Shown: piece after piece, positions 1 to 6,657 of the stretch | How positions within the stretch are numbered: position 1 is the first letter of the stretch | Layout: every line of letters starts with the position of its first letter | Source: Bacteroidota bacterium | GTDB lineage: Bacteria > Bacteroidota > Bacteroidia > Chitinophagales > Chitinophagaceae | Assembly (NCBI GenBank): GCA_021824855.1 | Contig: JAKAJX010000180.1 | Coordinates: forward strand, 1 to 8,654 | Length of the DNA: 8,654 bases | Direction of reading: 5' to 3' | The notes under the pieces: generated by a model | What the model saw: the letters and a program-made list of their open reading frames with translations, nothing else | Told to the model about the DNA's origin: nothing | Databases searched by the model: none | Made by a program: the position numbers and the translations under genes

Positions 1-181
1 ATTAAATGAAGAACAACAAAAATGTGTTACACTGTTTTATGTAAATAAAAAAACCTATCAAGAAATTTCGGATAATACAGGCTTTACATTAATGCAAGTA
101 AAAAGTTATATTCAAAATGGGAAACGCAATTTAAAAATTTTAGTAACCCAAAAACTGAATGAAAAAAATGAACAATATTGA
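1..181 (+). CDS. ECF-type RNA polymerase sigma factor, C-terminal part (5' truncated by window)
   Basis: Reading from base 2, an open frame runs into the window with no start and ends at TGA 179-181, giving 59 residues. It begins LNEEQQKCVTLFYVNKKTY and continues QEISDNTGFTLMQVKSYI, which is the sigma-70 region 4 helix-turn-helix: an acidic LNEEQ opening, a first helix ending in the F-Y-nnn-Y-QEI-S pattern, and a recognition helix followed by a basic stretch (GKRNLK). Region 4 binds the -35/-33 promoter element. Only this region is visible, so region 2 and the family subgroup cannot be judged. The gene overlaps the start of the next gene, a probable anti-sigma membrane protein, which suggests translational coupling of a sigma/anti-sigma pair. 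What is seen is region 4; the ECF assignment is inferred from the short tail and the neighbour. Confidence 0.85.
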   Translation, partial: LNEEQQKCVTLFYVNKKTYQEISDNTGFTLMQVKSYIQNGKRNLKILVTQKLNEKNEQY

Positions 182-560
182 TAACATATTGAACGCTAAC
201 AATACCGATTTAACCGAAGATTTATTATTAAAGTATGTTGAAGGAAAGCTACCAAAAGAAGCAGCTTATTCCGTTGAAAAAGCAATGGCCAATTCTCAAT
301 TTGTAAACGATGCTGTAGAAGGATTGGAAAATTTTAAAAACAAAAAAAATATTCAACAACTAATAGAAGAACTCAATTCACAATTACAAAAGCAAACAAT
401 AAAACCAAAAATTAAAAGAGAAAAAAGAAAGATAAAATTTATAGACGGAATACTTATTGCAGTTATTATTGTATTAATACTTAGCATGTTGGGATATGCA
501 GTAATACATGCTTACAATAAAGCAAAACCCAATCATACAAATCAAAAAATAGTACCCTAA
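159..560 (+). CDS. Probable anti-sigma factor-like single-pass membrane protein
   Basis: This 133-residue protein has a soluble N-terminal part, a basic stretch (residues 82-93, rich in K and R), one hydrophobic helix (about 94-116) and a short polar tail, so the N-terminus should be cytoplasmic. The N-terminal segment DLLLKYVEGKLPKEAAYSVE followed by NSQFVNDAVEGLENF resembles the opening of many Bacteroidota anti-sigma-like proteins, which carry a pattern of the type LLxYLxGxLsxxE..vE..l..dpf..dAleGL. I see no cysteine/histidine zinc-finger of the classical ZAS kind. It overlaps the sigma gene by 23 bases if it starts at ATG 159, or by 14 bases if it starts at the second ATG at 168; the sequence does not decide between them. 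By position and layout it probably holds the upstream sigma factor at the membrane, but that role is inferred. The gene ends 7 bases from the tail of the facing cupin gene. Confidence 0.65.
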   Translation: MKKMNNIDNILNANNTDLTEDLLLKYVEGKLPKEAAYSVEKAMANSQFVNDAVEGLENFKNKKNIQQLIEELNSQLQKQTIKPKIKREKRKIKFIDGILIAVIIVLILSMLGYAVIHAYNKAKPNHTNQKIVP

Positions 561-567
561 CTATTAA

Positions 568-1077
568 TTATCTTCTACAAAATTTTCTAATATACGCCTC
601 ATATTGCGGATACATTTTCATCAATATGTCTGCTTTAGCCAATTCAAAATCGTTAAAATCAAATCCGGGAGCTACTGTACAACCCACTAAACTAAAGTTA
701 CTACCCGGTGCAGGTTCTGCAGCAAACCAACATTCGGCTGGTACTACATATTGAAATGTATCGCCCATTGGTATATTATTTCCCAACCTAACTGTTGTTA
801 AAATTCCTTTAGTATCTATAATATAAATTAACAAGGTTTGTCCGCTATAAAAATGCCAACATTCATCGCTTTTAATTTTATGAAATGCCGAAAAATTATC
901 TTTTTCTAACAAAAAATAAATTGCGGTTGAAAAATGATTAACTCCTGTAAACCTTTCCGGCAAAGCATTTTGCGCAATAGTTTCGGAAGATCTATAAGTT
1001 TCCTTATAATATCCACCCTCAGGATGAGGCAATAACTGATAATGTGTAATTATTTGCTGAACAGAAAGTGATAACAT
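568..1077 (-). CDS. DUF985 / Cupin_5 family protein
   Basis: This 169-residue protein matches the DUF985 (Cupin_5) family over its whole length, which is also the usual family size. The family pattern is visible in order: an opening helix and HPEGGYYKETYRS (residues 18-30), STAIYFLL (50-57), FHKIKSDECWHFYSG (65-79), a strand with WFAAEP (117-122), and VGCTVAPGFDFNDFELA (131-147) near the C-terminus. The H66, E72 and H75 region would line the cupin barrel pocket. Family members are small cytoplasmic beta-barrel proteins; some have been linked to sugar-epimerase-like folds, but no reaction is firmly known, so I assign none. It has no signal peptide. It lies 33 bases downstream of a small membrane protein gene on the same strand and is probably cotranscribed with it. 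Its tail faces the anti-sigma gene without a visible terminator hairpin in the 7-base gap. Confidence 0.85.
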   Translation of the reverse strand: MLSLSVQQIITHYQLLPHPEGGYYKETYRSSETIAQNALPERFTGVNHFSTAIYFLLEKDNFSAFHKIKSDECWHFYSGQTLLIYIIDTKGILTTVRLGNNIPMGDTFQYVVPAECWFAAEPAPGSNFSLVGCTVAPGFDFNDFELAKADILMKMYPQYEAYIRKFCRR

Positions 1078-1110
1078 ATAGCATAAAAATAACCAAAATA
1101 GCTATTGCTA

Positions 1111-1338
1111 CTATAAGGTTGGATTATATACTTTCTTCCTAACAATTCGATGAATAATAATTACAGCTACCAATCCAATAGAATAAGTAATCCATTTATT
1201 TACACTTCCATTAAACATGGCCCATCCATACATCGATATCCAATACATTAAGTAGACAACCAAAACAATGGCAATAACAATCATTATGGTAGCTCCAATT
1301 GCTTTTATTTCATTTCTAATGTCAAGATTTAGTTTCAT
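1111..1338 (-). CDS. Small two-helix membrane protein, unknown function
   Basis: I do not recognise this 75-residue protein. It has a short charged N-terminus (MKLNLDIRNEIKAIG), a long hydrophobic segment rich in I, V and M (about 16-35), a linker with aromatic residues (YGWAMFNGSVNKW), a second hydrophobic segment (about 50-63) and a basic end (RIVRKKVYNPTL). Two membrane helices with a basic cytoplasmic tail are the best reading, with both termini probably inside. The coding case rests on an ATG start, a clean open frame, hydrophobic periodicity and the position 33 bases upstream of the cupin gene in the same direction. A half-site ACTACAA lies directly in front of its start (1341-1347) and also occurs in an inverted repeat before the next, divergent gene. 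No function can be assigned. Confidence 0.6.
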   Translation of the reverse strand: MKLNLDIRNEIKAIGATIMIVIAIVLVVYLMYWISMYGWAMFNGSVNKWITYSIGLVAVIIIHRIVRKKVYNPTL

Positions 1339-1486
1339 ATACTACAATTTTAAGTTTAACAAATAGGATAAAGACAATGATTTAATTTACTACATATCAG
1401 CATATACAAGTGATACAATTTTTTTAAAAGATAATTAAAAATGATAAGAAAAGCTAATAAAAAAAATAGTATTACTTATATGTATC

Positions 1487-1506
1487 TTGTAGTTAAAATA
1501 CTACAA
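1487..1506. repeat. Perfect 7-bp inverted repeat TTGTAGT-n6-ACTACAA, possible operator
   Basis: TTGTAGT at 1487-1493 and ACTACAA at 1500-1506 are exact reverse complements separated by six A/T bases. Outside the arms, TTACTTAT on the left and ATAAGTAgTAA on the right extend the symmetry imperfectly. The element sits about 40 bases upstream of the methyltransferase ATG, in the space between two divergent genes, which fits a regulator binding site. A weak RNA hairpin is the alternative, but there is no following T-run to make it a terminator. Confidence 0.4.
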
Positions 1507-1547
1507 AATAAGTAGTAAACTAATTTTTATTTTAAAATTTGAATTGT

Positions 1548-2294
1548 ATGGAGCCTAAAGATAAATTTTCCAATCAATCGAAATTATATGCAACTTATCG
1601 TCCTAATTACCCTGATAAATTATTTAATACTATTTATCAGCAGCTCAATTGTTTTACAACAGCATTAGATGTTGCTACAGGAAACGGACAAATAGCGTCT
1701 GTTTTAGCCAATAAATTTGAAAAAGTGTATGCAACAGATATTAGCGAAAATCAATTAACTAATGCCATTAAAAAAAACAATATTATTTATAAAAAAGAAG
1801 CCGCAGAAAATTTTTCTTTTCCCGATAAAAGTTTTGATCTAATTACTGTTGCTCAGGCTATTCATTGGTTCGATATTGAAAGGTTTTATACTGAAGTAGA
1901 GAGAACACTTAAACCCAATGGAATTATTTGTGTAATTGGTTATGGCTTATTACAAATTGATGAATTCATTAATCCAATATTAAACCATTTTTATACCAAC
2001 GTTATTGGCCCTTATTGGGATAAAGAACGAAAACATATTGATACAGCTTATCAATCTATTCCATTTCCATTTAACCTCATTCCATCTCCCCAATTATTTA
2101 TGGAATATGAATGGACGTTAGAGCATTTTATAAAATACCTTGAAACATGGAGCGGATACCAAAATTTTATACAAGTAAATAATTATAATCCAATTGGGTG
2201 CAGTATGCTACAAGATTTGCAAGAATATTGGAATAAAGATGAAACCAAGAAAATAAAATTTCCGCTATTTATAAAACTTGGAAGAAAAATATAA
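1548..2294 (+). CDS. Class I SAM-dependent methyltransferase (Methyltransf_11 type)
   Basis: The 248-residue protein has the seven-strand Rossmann methyltransferase pattern. Motif I is DVATGNGQ (residues 41-48), which binds S-adenosylmethionine. The acidic residue ending strand 2 is D64 in YATDIS. AAENFSFPDKSFDLIT (85-100) holds the post-motif region and strand 4, and AQAIHWFD (102-109) and LKPNGIICVIGYG (121-133) follow. The N-terminal FSNQSKLYATYRPNYP is typical of the subfamily that includes bacterial small-molecule methyltransferases and fungal trans-aconitate methyltransferase relatives; the substrate cannot be told here. I chose ATG 1548; the frame is also open to a TTG at 1539, but the family normally starts a few residues before the FSxQSxxYAxYRPxYP motif. 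It is cytoplasmic, has no operon partner, and ends 13 bases from the tail of the WYL regulator gene. Confidence 0.88.
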   Translation: MEPKDKFSNQSKLYATYRPNYPDKLFNTIYQQLNCFTTALDVATGNGQIASVLANKFEKVYATDISENQLTNAIKKNNIIYKKEAAENFSFPDKSFDLITVAQAIHWFDIERFYTEVERTLKPNGIICVIGYGLLQIDEFINPILNHFYTNVIGPYWDKERKHIDTAYQSIPFPFNLIPSPQLFMEYEWTLEHFIKYLETWSGYQNFIQVNNYNPIGCSMLQDLQEYWNKDETKKIKFPLFIKLGRKI

Positions 2295-2307
2295 ATTATT
2301 CCCGTAT

Positions 2308-3366
2308 TTATACCGCCTTAAAAACATTTTTATACTGTAATACATGGTGCTTTGCAGCATTATTTTTCATTAGCTGTAGCTGCGTTTCGTATACATCTTC
2401 TAAAATTTTTGGCTTAATAATCTTAACATTATTTAACCATTGAAATATCCAACCCAATAATTCTCTATTAATTCCACATTGCATTCTATATTTCCAATTT
2501 CCATTCGGCAATTTTGAAAATTGCTGTGTATCATGCCATTGATATTTACTAACAAAATCCCCTGTTATAGAAGAAAATTCTAATTCAATATTATACACTT
2601 TGTTATCAATATTACTACTAATCCCAAACCTCTTCTGCATTTCCTTCAATCCATTTTGTTGTAATAATGTAGAATAAAAACTTTTATTACTTAAAGTATA
2701 ATCAGAAATTTTTGAAACATCAAACACCAAAAATAAATTGTTATGTACAGAATATCCGGTTACAAAAAACTGACCTCTGTGATATATAATCATCAAAGGT
2801 TTAAACTGAAACGGGTATCTTATTTTTTTAGGTAAAGAAGTTGCATCTCCTTCTATTGAATTAATGATTACTATTTTTTGATTTGAAATTGCCCAAATTA
2901 AATCTTCCATCGTTTTATGAAAAGAAGAAGAATATTCTGCTTCATAAAAATGGGTATTTACAATTTGAAATGAATCTAAATAAGTATAGGTTATCTTATT
3001 TTGAGATAGTACTTTCTCATCTAAAATATCTCTAAATTTTTTAAGAGAAGATTCTCTTTCGTTACTTAATATTCTTGGCAGTGTAATTCTACTAAGTTGA
3101 AATGAATTAATATCAAAAGTCGAAATTTCTTTGCTTTGATTAGTTTTTTGTAACCAATAAGTTTTCTTATTATAAAGCCCGGTTTTAATTACTATCTGTT
3201 CATCTGCTCGCAAATAATATTTTTCCAATTGCTTTACATCAAGATATAATTGCCTGCTTTTAACTTGAATACCTTTTGCTAATAAAGTTGTATATAAATC
3301 ATCAATAGAAATTGCTCGCTTTTCAAGTATCGTATAAATTAATTGGATTCGTTCAAGCTGATTCAT
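2308..3366 (-). CDS. WYL-domain transcriptional regulator
   Basis: This 352-residue protein has an N-terminal winged-helix part (about 1-72): LERIQLIYTILEKRAISIDD is helix 1 and its turn, and VKSRQLYLDVKQLEKYY (35-51) is the recognition region, matching the sxRTixRDlxxL pattern of DeoR/WYL regulators. The WYL domain lies at about 150-230, with the conserved core KPLMIIYHRGQFFVTGYS (189-206) and LFLVFDVSKIS (211-221), where YRxGxWYLvGyd is usual. A C-terminal extension with INRELLGWIFQWLNNVKII corresponds to the WCX region. WYL domains bind ligands, often nucleotides or nucleic acid, and control DNA binding. Length is normal for a single-copy regulator. The strand's own promoter region has a TATGTTTG element and overlapping palindromes, consistent with self-control. 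Its target and ligand are not visible; the convergent methyltransferase is a candidate only by proximity. Confidence 0.85.
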   Translation of the reverse strand: MNQLERIQLIYTILEKRAISIDDLYTTLLAKGIQVKSRQLYLDVKQLEKYYLRADEQIVIKTGLYNKKTYWLQKTNQSKEISTFDINSFQLSRITLPRILSNERESSLKKFRDILDEKVLSQNKITYTYLDSFQIVNTHFYEAEYSSSFHKTMEDLIWAISNQKIVIINSIEGDATSLPKKIRYPFQFKPLMIIYHRGQFFVTGYSVHNNLFLVFDVSKISDYTLSNKSFYSTLLQQNGLKEMQKRFGISSNIDNKVYNIELEFSSITGDFVSKYQWHDTQQFSKLPNGNWKYRMQCGINRELLGWIFQWLNNVKIIKPKILEDVYETQLQLMKNNAAKHHVLQYKNVFKAV

Positions 3367-3382
3367 GTTTGCAATTTAATTA

Positions 3383-3390
3383 CAAACATA
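3383..3390 (-). promoter_or_regulatory. Bacteroidota -7 element (TATGTTTG) for the WYL regulator gene
   Basis: Read on the minus strand, 3390-3383 is TATGTTTG, an exact fit to the Bacteroidota housekeeping -7 consensus TAnnTTTG. It ends 17 bases before the ATG at 3366, leaving a leader of about ten bases. The expected -33 TTTG (about 19 bases upstream) is not recognisable; that place is occupied by overlapping palindromes. Confidence 0.5.
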
Positions 3391-3396
3391 AAAGTA

Positions 3397-3419
3397 GTAT
3401 TAAAAAATAATACATGTAT
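3397..3419. repeat. Overlapping palindromes upstream of the WYL regulator, possible operator
   Basis: GTATTA (3397-3402) and TAATAC (3408-3413) form an inverted repeat with an A5 spacer. It overlaps a perfect 10-bp palindrome ATACATGTAT at 3410-3419. Both lie where the regulator's -33 region and promoter spacer should be, a usual position for an autorepressor site. The symmetry is seen; operator function is inferred, and short A/T palindromes arise easily by chance. Confidence 0.35.
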
Positions 3420-3543
3420 CAACTAATTTTGTATTGTAAGCTCAGGTATTTATTATACTTATAAATTATCATAGAATTAATCTCGTATCTGGGGGGTGTT
3501 AGATTAAGCTCTATCGGTAGTTCAAATACTCTAAAAGTTTACT

Positions 3544-3574
3544 AAAAAAAGCTGCCATATTCGGCAGCTTTTTT
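3544..3574. terminator. Bidirectional rho-independent terminator after ssrA
   Basis: Stem GCTGCC (3551-3556) pairs perfectly with GGCAGC (3563-3568) around a 6-base loop. It is flanked by seven A (3544-3550) and six T (3569-3574), so it gives a hairpin plus U-run on either strand; A-T pairs can lengthen the stem. On the minus strand it begins right after the last base of the tmRNA and should end its transcript. Read on the plus strand it could end any transcript coming from 3424-3543. Confidence 0.85.
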
Positions 3575-3575
3575 G

Positions 3576-3944
3576 TGGACCTGAGCGGACTCGAACCGCT
3601 GTCCAAACATAATTACCATAAGCTTTCTACATGCTTAGTCTATTATTAATTGTCGGTACTCGGCAGGAAACAAACCAACCAACTGAGCACTTAGCTGAAT
3701 AGTCTTAAATTGTTAGCACAGCCTTTAACAATAGCAACCCGTTTTGTTTTGAGTCGGCGGCGGAACTTGGTAACAGATAAACCTGTTCGGCGGCCCAAAT
3801 GACTGATTAATCACTGATTAAGCAGCCATGGCATACTGAGTATTGCCATTTAATTGTTGAATATTCAGATTAAAGTGCTAATTATCCAACGCACTGCATG
3901 CTTACACCTACCGTAACCTATGCTGTCAAAACCAGTACAGGCCC
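3576..3944 (-). ncRNA. ssrA: Transfer-messenger RNA (tmRNA)
   Basis: This one-piece tmRNA of 369 nt rescues stalled ribosomes by acting first as alanyl-tRNA and then as a short message, together with SmpB. The acceptor stem is GGGCCTG at the 5' end with CAGGTCC at the 3' end, including the G3-U pair that marks it for alanyl-tRNA synthetase. The 5' part continues TACTGGTTTTGACAGC, the standard tmRNA D-loop region, and the 3' part GGACAGCGGTTCGAGTCCGC is the T arm. The discriminator A is at 3576; CCA is not encoded and must be added by the nucleotidyltransferase. The tag frame GNTQYAMAA plus TAA lies at 3847-3818. The region after the tag (GGGCCGCCG onward) is rich in pairing segments expected for the pseudoknots, which I did not fold. 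A terminator follows immediately. It lies 100 bases downstream of rseP on the same strand. Confidence 0.97.
3818..3847 (-). other. tmRNA proteolysis tag reading frame, (A)GNTQYAMAA-stop
   Basis: On the minus strand the codons GGC AAT ACT CAG TAT GCC ATG GCT GCT TAA encode GNTQYAMAA and stop. With the alanine carried by the tmRNA, the full tag is AGNTQYAMAA. The resume codon is GGC at 3847-3845, glycine, as in other Bacteroidota tags that begin G-E/N. The Y-A-x-A-A ending is the degron read by ClpXP-type proteases. The position in the middle of the gene, the hydrophobic end and the stop codon make this secure. Confidence 0.93.
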
Positions 3945-3947
3945 AAA

Positions 3948-3955
3948 GAAATATA
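3948..3955 (-). promoter_or_regulatory. Possible -7 element (TATATTTC) for ssrA
   Basis: Read on the minus strand, 3955-3948 is TATATTTC, seven of eight matches to TAnnTTTG, three bases before the mature 5' end of the tmRNA. A TTTG further upstream is about 26 bases away, longer than the usual 19, so the -33 match is poor. Transcription from rseP read-through with 5' processing is an alternative. Confidence 0.25.
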
Positions 3956-4044
3956 TGATTTTTAAATGTTCAATTTTTTATCAAAGAACTTTTTGGCTTT
4001 TTAATTCTTGTAACGCAAACCCTGTAACTTGTTTCTTCTAACTT

Positions 4045-5400
4045 TTATTTAAACAACCTTAAAAAATCTAATCCTAATGCATACGCCATTAAACCTAATA
4101 ACAAAATCATGCCAACCATTTGAGCATACTCCATAAATTTATCACTCGGCTTACGTCCGGTGATCATTTCTACAATAGTAAACAAAGCATGACCACCATC
4201 TAAAGCTGGAATAGGTAAAATATTCATAAATGCCAATATAATTGAAAATATGGCAGTAAGTGTCCAGAAAGTTTGCCAATCCCACTGACTTGGAAATAGG
4301 CCGCCAATACTAATTACACTACCCAACGATTCGCTTGCTTTTGCTTTGCCGGTAAAAAGTTGTTTAATGCCGGTTAAATAATGTGATAGTGTATTCCAGC
4401 ACATCGTATATCCTGCAGGAATAGCTTCGGCAAAAGAATATTTTTTGGTTTCTACCGTAAAGCCCAATTTATCGAAATCGGTTACAGGATGCACGCCAAT
4501 TTTACCATCGGCAATTAACGGAACCTTAATTAGTAAGGTATCTTTTTGGTTTCGAATTACTTTTAGCTGAATAGTTTTTTTAGAACTGCTATTCTTCATG
4601 GCAGCAAAAAATTCATTTGCATATAATGCCGATAGAGAGTCTATCCCAATTATCCTATCGCCTACTTTAACACCTGCTTCAGGAGCTTTAGACGATTTTT
4701 CGAATTCACTAATAATAAATGGAAACCTAACTGTAGCAAATTTTTCGCCTTTCGATTTATTCAATTCTCGAATTAAATTATCGGATATAGGCAATTGCAC
4801 TTCTTGCGAATCGCGTAAAACTGTAATTGATTTTGCTTCAGATACAATAATTTCGCCGGCAATTTTAAATTCATTTTTTACATCTTTATTCCCAATTTTC
4901 AAAACCACATCGCCATCTTTCAATCCAATTTGTTTACCTAAACTATCGGCATAAAAACCATATTTTAAACCTTTGGCAGGCAAATATTCTTCTCCCCATG
5001 CATACATAATTCCAATAAAGATTACAATTGCCAAAATAATATTTACTACCACGCCTCCAATCATAATTATTAAGCGTTGCCATGCTTTTTTAGAACGAAA
5101 TTCATAGGGCTGAGGAGGCAATTTTAATTGCTCTTTATCCATACTTTCATCAATCATTCCGGCAATTTTTACATAGCCGCCAAATGGCACCCACCCAATA
5201 CCATACTCGGTTTCGCCTTTTTGCTTTTTCCACAAACTAAACCATGGATTGAAGAAAAGATAAAATTTATCTACTCGGCATTTAAAAATTTTGGCAGGAA
5301 TAAAATGCCCTAATTCGTGTAGTACAACTAATATTGAAAATGATAAAATAAATTGTGCAGTTTTAATACCAACTACGCTCCATTCGATTGCTAATAACAT
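4045..5400 (-). CDS. rseP: RseP-type intramembrane site-2 zinc metalloprotease
   Basis: The 451-residue length equals the usual RseP length (E. coli about 450). RseP cuts single-pass membrane proteins such as anti-sigma factors within the membrane after a first site-1 cut. The zinc motif HELGH is at residues 28-32 (H28, E29, H32) inside the first membrane helix. FGGYVKIAG (73-81) is the conserved membrane-entering loop. A second helix lies at about 108-133, then two PDZ-like segments in the periplasm (about 140-205 with GLKDGDVVLKIG, and about 235-295 with EAGVKVGDRIIGID). NILPIPALDGGH (393-404) gives the third zinc ligand D401, followed by a last helix (425-447). All catalytic residues are present. 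It follows dxr by 73 bases on the same strand, a common arrangement, and is probably cotranscribed. The sigma/anti-sigma pair at the window start is the kind of system it can act on, but no direct link is shown. Confidence 0.95.
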   Translation of the reverse strand: MLLAIEWSVVGIKTAQFILSFSILVVLHELGHFIPAKIFKCRVDKFYLFFNPWFSLWKKQKGETEYGIGWVPFGGYVKIAGMIDESMDKEQLKLPPQPYEFRSKKAWQRLIIMIGGVVVNIILAIVIFIGIMYAWGEEYLPAKGLKYGFYADSLGKQIGLKDGDVVLKIGNKDVKNEFKIAGEIIVSEAKSITVLRDSQEVQLPISDNLIRELNKSKGEKFATVRFPFIISEFEKSSKAPEAGVKVGDRIIGIDSLSALYANEFFAAMKNSSSKKTIQLKVIRNQKDTLLIKVPLIADGKIGVHPVTDFDKLGFTVETKKYSFAEAIPAGYTMCWNTLSHYLTGIKQLFTGKAKASESLGSVISIGGLFPSQWDWQTFWTLTAIFSIILAFMNILPIPALDGGHALFTIVEMITGRKPSDKFMEYAQMVGMILLLGLMAYALGLDFLRLFK

Positions 5401-5473
5401 TTAATTTTTTTTAATTAATAACTATTCTATTTCTTTTTGTTTTTACTGAATAAGCCTTGTATCCCTATATAAT

Positions 5474-6631
5474 TTATAATTCTACAAGCGAGGCTGCAAA
5501 ATTACGAGACTCGGCATCTGTTTCAAATAATTCTTCTATGGTTGGATTTTCTATAAAAGAAATTTTTTGTAAAGTTCTTTCAACCATTTCAGTCATATCT
5601 AAAAACCCAATTCTGTTTCTCAAAAAAGCATATACGGCAATTTCGTTAGCAGCATTTAAAACACAAGGCATATTACCACCTTTATGCAATGCATCTATTG
5701 CCAATGCTAAATTTCTAAAGGTTCTTAAATCGGGTTCATCGAAAGATAAAGTATTAGGTTTTCTAAAATCGTATCGAGGAAAATTATTAACTATTCTTTG
5801 TGGAAAAGCCATAGCATATTGAATAGGTAATTTCATGTCGGGCAAACCCATTTGTGCTTTAATACTACCATCTTGAAATTGAACCATACTATGAATAATA
5901 CTTTGCGGATGAATTACAACTTGAATTTGATTGGGTTCTAAATTAAATAACCATTTGGCCTCAATCATTTCTAAGCCTTTGTTCATTAAAGTGGCAGAAT
6001 CGATGGTAATTTTTGCCCCCATACTCCAATTAGGATGCTGCAAGGCATGATCTCGTTTTACATTTACTAAAAAATTGGGCTTTCTGCCTAAAAAAGGGCC
6101 ACCGCTTGCAGTTAAAATAATTTTATCAATTTTATTTCTGCCTTCGCCCACCAAGCATTGAAAAATGGCTGAATGTTCGCTATCAACCGGAATAATAGGA
6201 ACTCGTTTTTCAACTGCCTTTTTCATTACAATTTCTCCGGCAACTACTAAGGTTTCTTTGTTAGCTAAAGCAATAGTTTTATTATTTTCTAATGCTTGCA
6301 GAGTAGGTTTTAATCCGGCATAACCTACAATAGCGGCAAGCATCATATCGTAACTATCTAATGCTGCAGCTTCTTCTAATCCTTTTTCGCCCGCAAGTAC
6401 TTTTGTAGGTGTATTTGCCAATGCTTGTTTTACGGATTGGTATTTTTTTTCGTCTCCAATAACAACATAATTTGCATTTAGCTGCAATGCTTGTTGCACT
6501 AACAATTCGTCGTTGGTATGAGCTGTTAGCACTTCAACACTAAATAAATTGGGATTAGCGGCAATTACTTCTATTGCCTGTGTTCCAATTGAACCTGTAG
6601 AACCAAATATTGCAATACGCTTTTGTGTCAT
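5474..6631 (-). CDS. dxr: 1-deoxy-D-xylulose 5-phosphate reductoisomerase
   Basis: This enzyme converts 1-deoxy-D-xylulose 5-phosphate to 2-C-methyl-D-erythritol 4-phosphate with NADPH and a divalent metal, the first committed step of the MEP isoprenoid pathway, in the cytoplasm. The 385-residue length is normal. The NADPH-binding motif is GSTGSIGTQ (10-18). ALANKETLVVAG (121-132) is strictly conserved. The metal ligands D150 and E152 lie in VDSEHSAIFQ, and E221 lies in MNKGLEMIEA. The substrate region includes GGPF (177-180), HPNWSMGAKITIDSAT (199-214) and the flexible-loop stretch. IHPQSIIHSMVQF and LPDMKLPIQYA complete the family signature. All active residues are present. The start ATG 6629-6631 gives the usual short lead to GSTGSIG. 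The GH3 gene ends 26 bases upstream and rseP follows 73 bases downstream, so an operon is likely. Confidence 0.97.
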   Translation of the reverse strand: MTQKRIAIFGSTGSIGTQAIEVIAANPNLFSVEVLTAHTNDELLVQQALQLNANYVVIGDEKKYQSVKQALANTPTKVLAGEKGLEEAAALDSYDMMLAAIVGYAGLKPTLQALENNKTIALANKETLVVAGEIVMKKAVEKRVPIIPVDSEHSAIFQCLVGEGRNKIDKIILTASGGPFLGRKPNFLVNVKRDHALQHPNWSMGAKITIDSATLMNKGLEMIEAKWLFNLEPNQIQVVIHPQSIIHSMVQFQDGSIKAQMGLPDMKLPIQYAMAFPQRIVNNFPRYDFRKPNTLSFDEPDLRTFRNLALAIDALHKGGNMPCVLNAANEIAVYAFLRNRIGFLDMTEMVERTLQKISFIENPTIEELFETDAESRNFAASLVEL

Positions 6632-6657
6632 GAGTGATGCAAGATAAAGAAAGTCTT

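Noticed and set aside
3484..3543. Possible degenerate tRNA or att-site remnant next to the tmRNA (GTTCAAATAC resembles a T loop)
   Set aside because: The arms that should pair do not, there is no acceptor stem, and no second copy of the tmRNA 3' end is found in the window, so there is no sign of an integrated element.
4598..5313. Open frames on the plus strand opposite rseP (4598-4954 and 5128-5313)
   Set aside because: They lie wholly inside the well-supported rseP gene on the other strand, and their translations show no family pattern.
5401..5473. Terminator or promoter between dxr and rseP
   Set aside because: The 73-base gap is A/T-rich, with TTAATT-type runs but no GC stem followed by a T-run and no TAnnTTTG element toward rseP.
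5457..5822. Open frame on the plus strand opposite the end of dxr
   Set aside because: It mirrors the dxr coding sequence, where all enzyme motifs are intact; the serine/lysine-rich translation is not protein-like.
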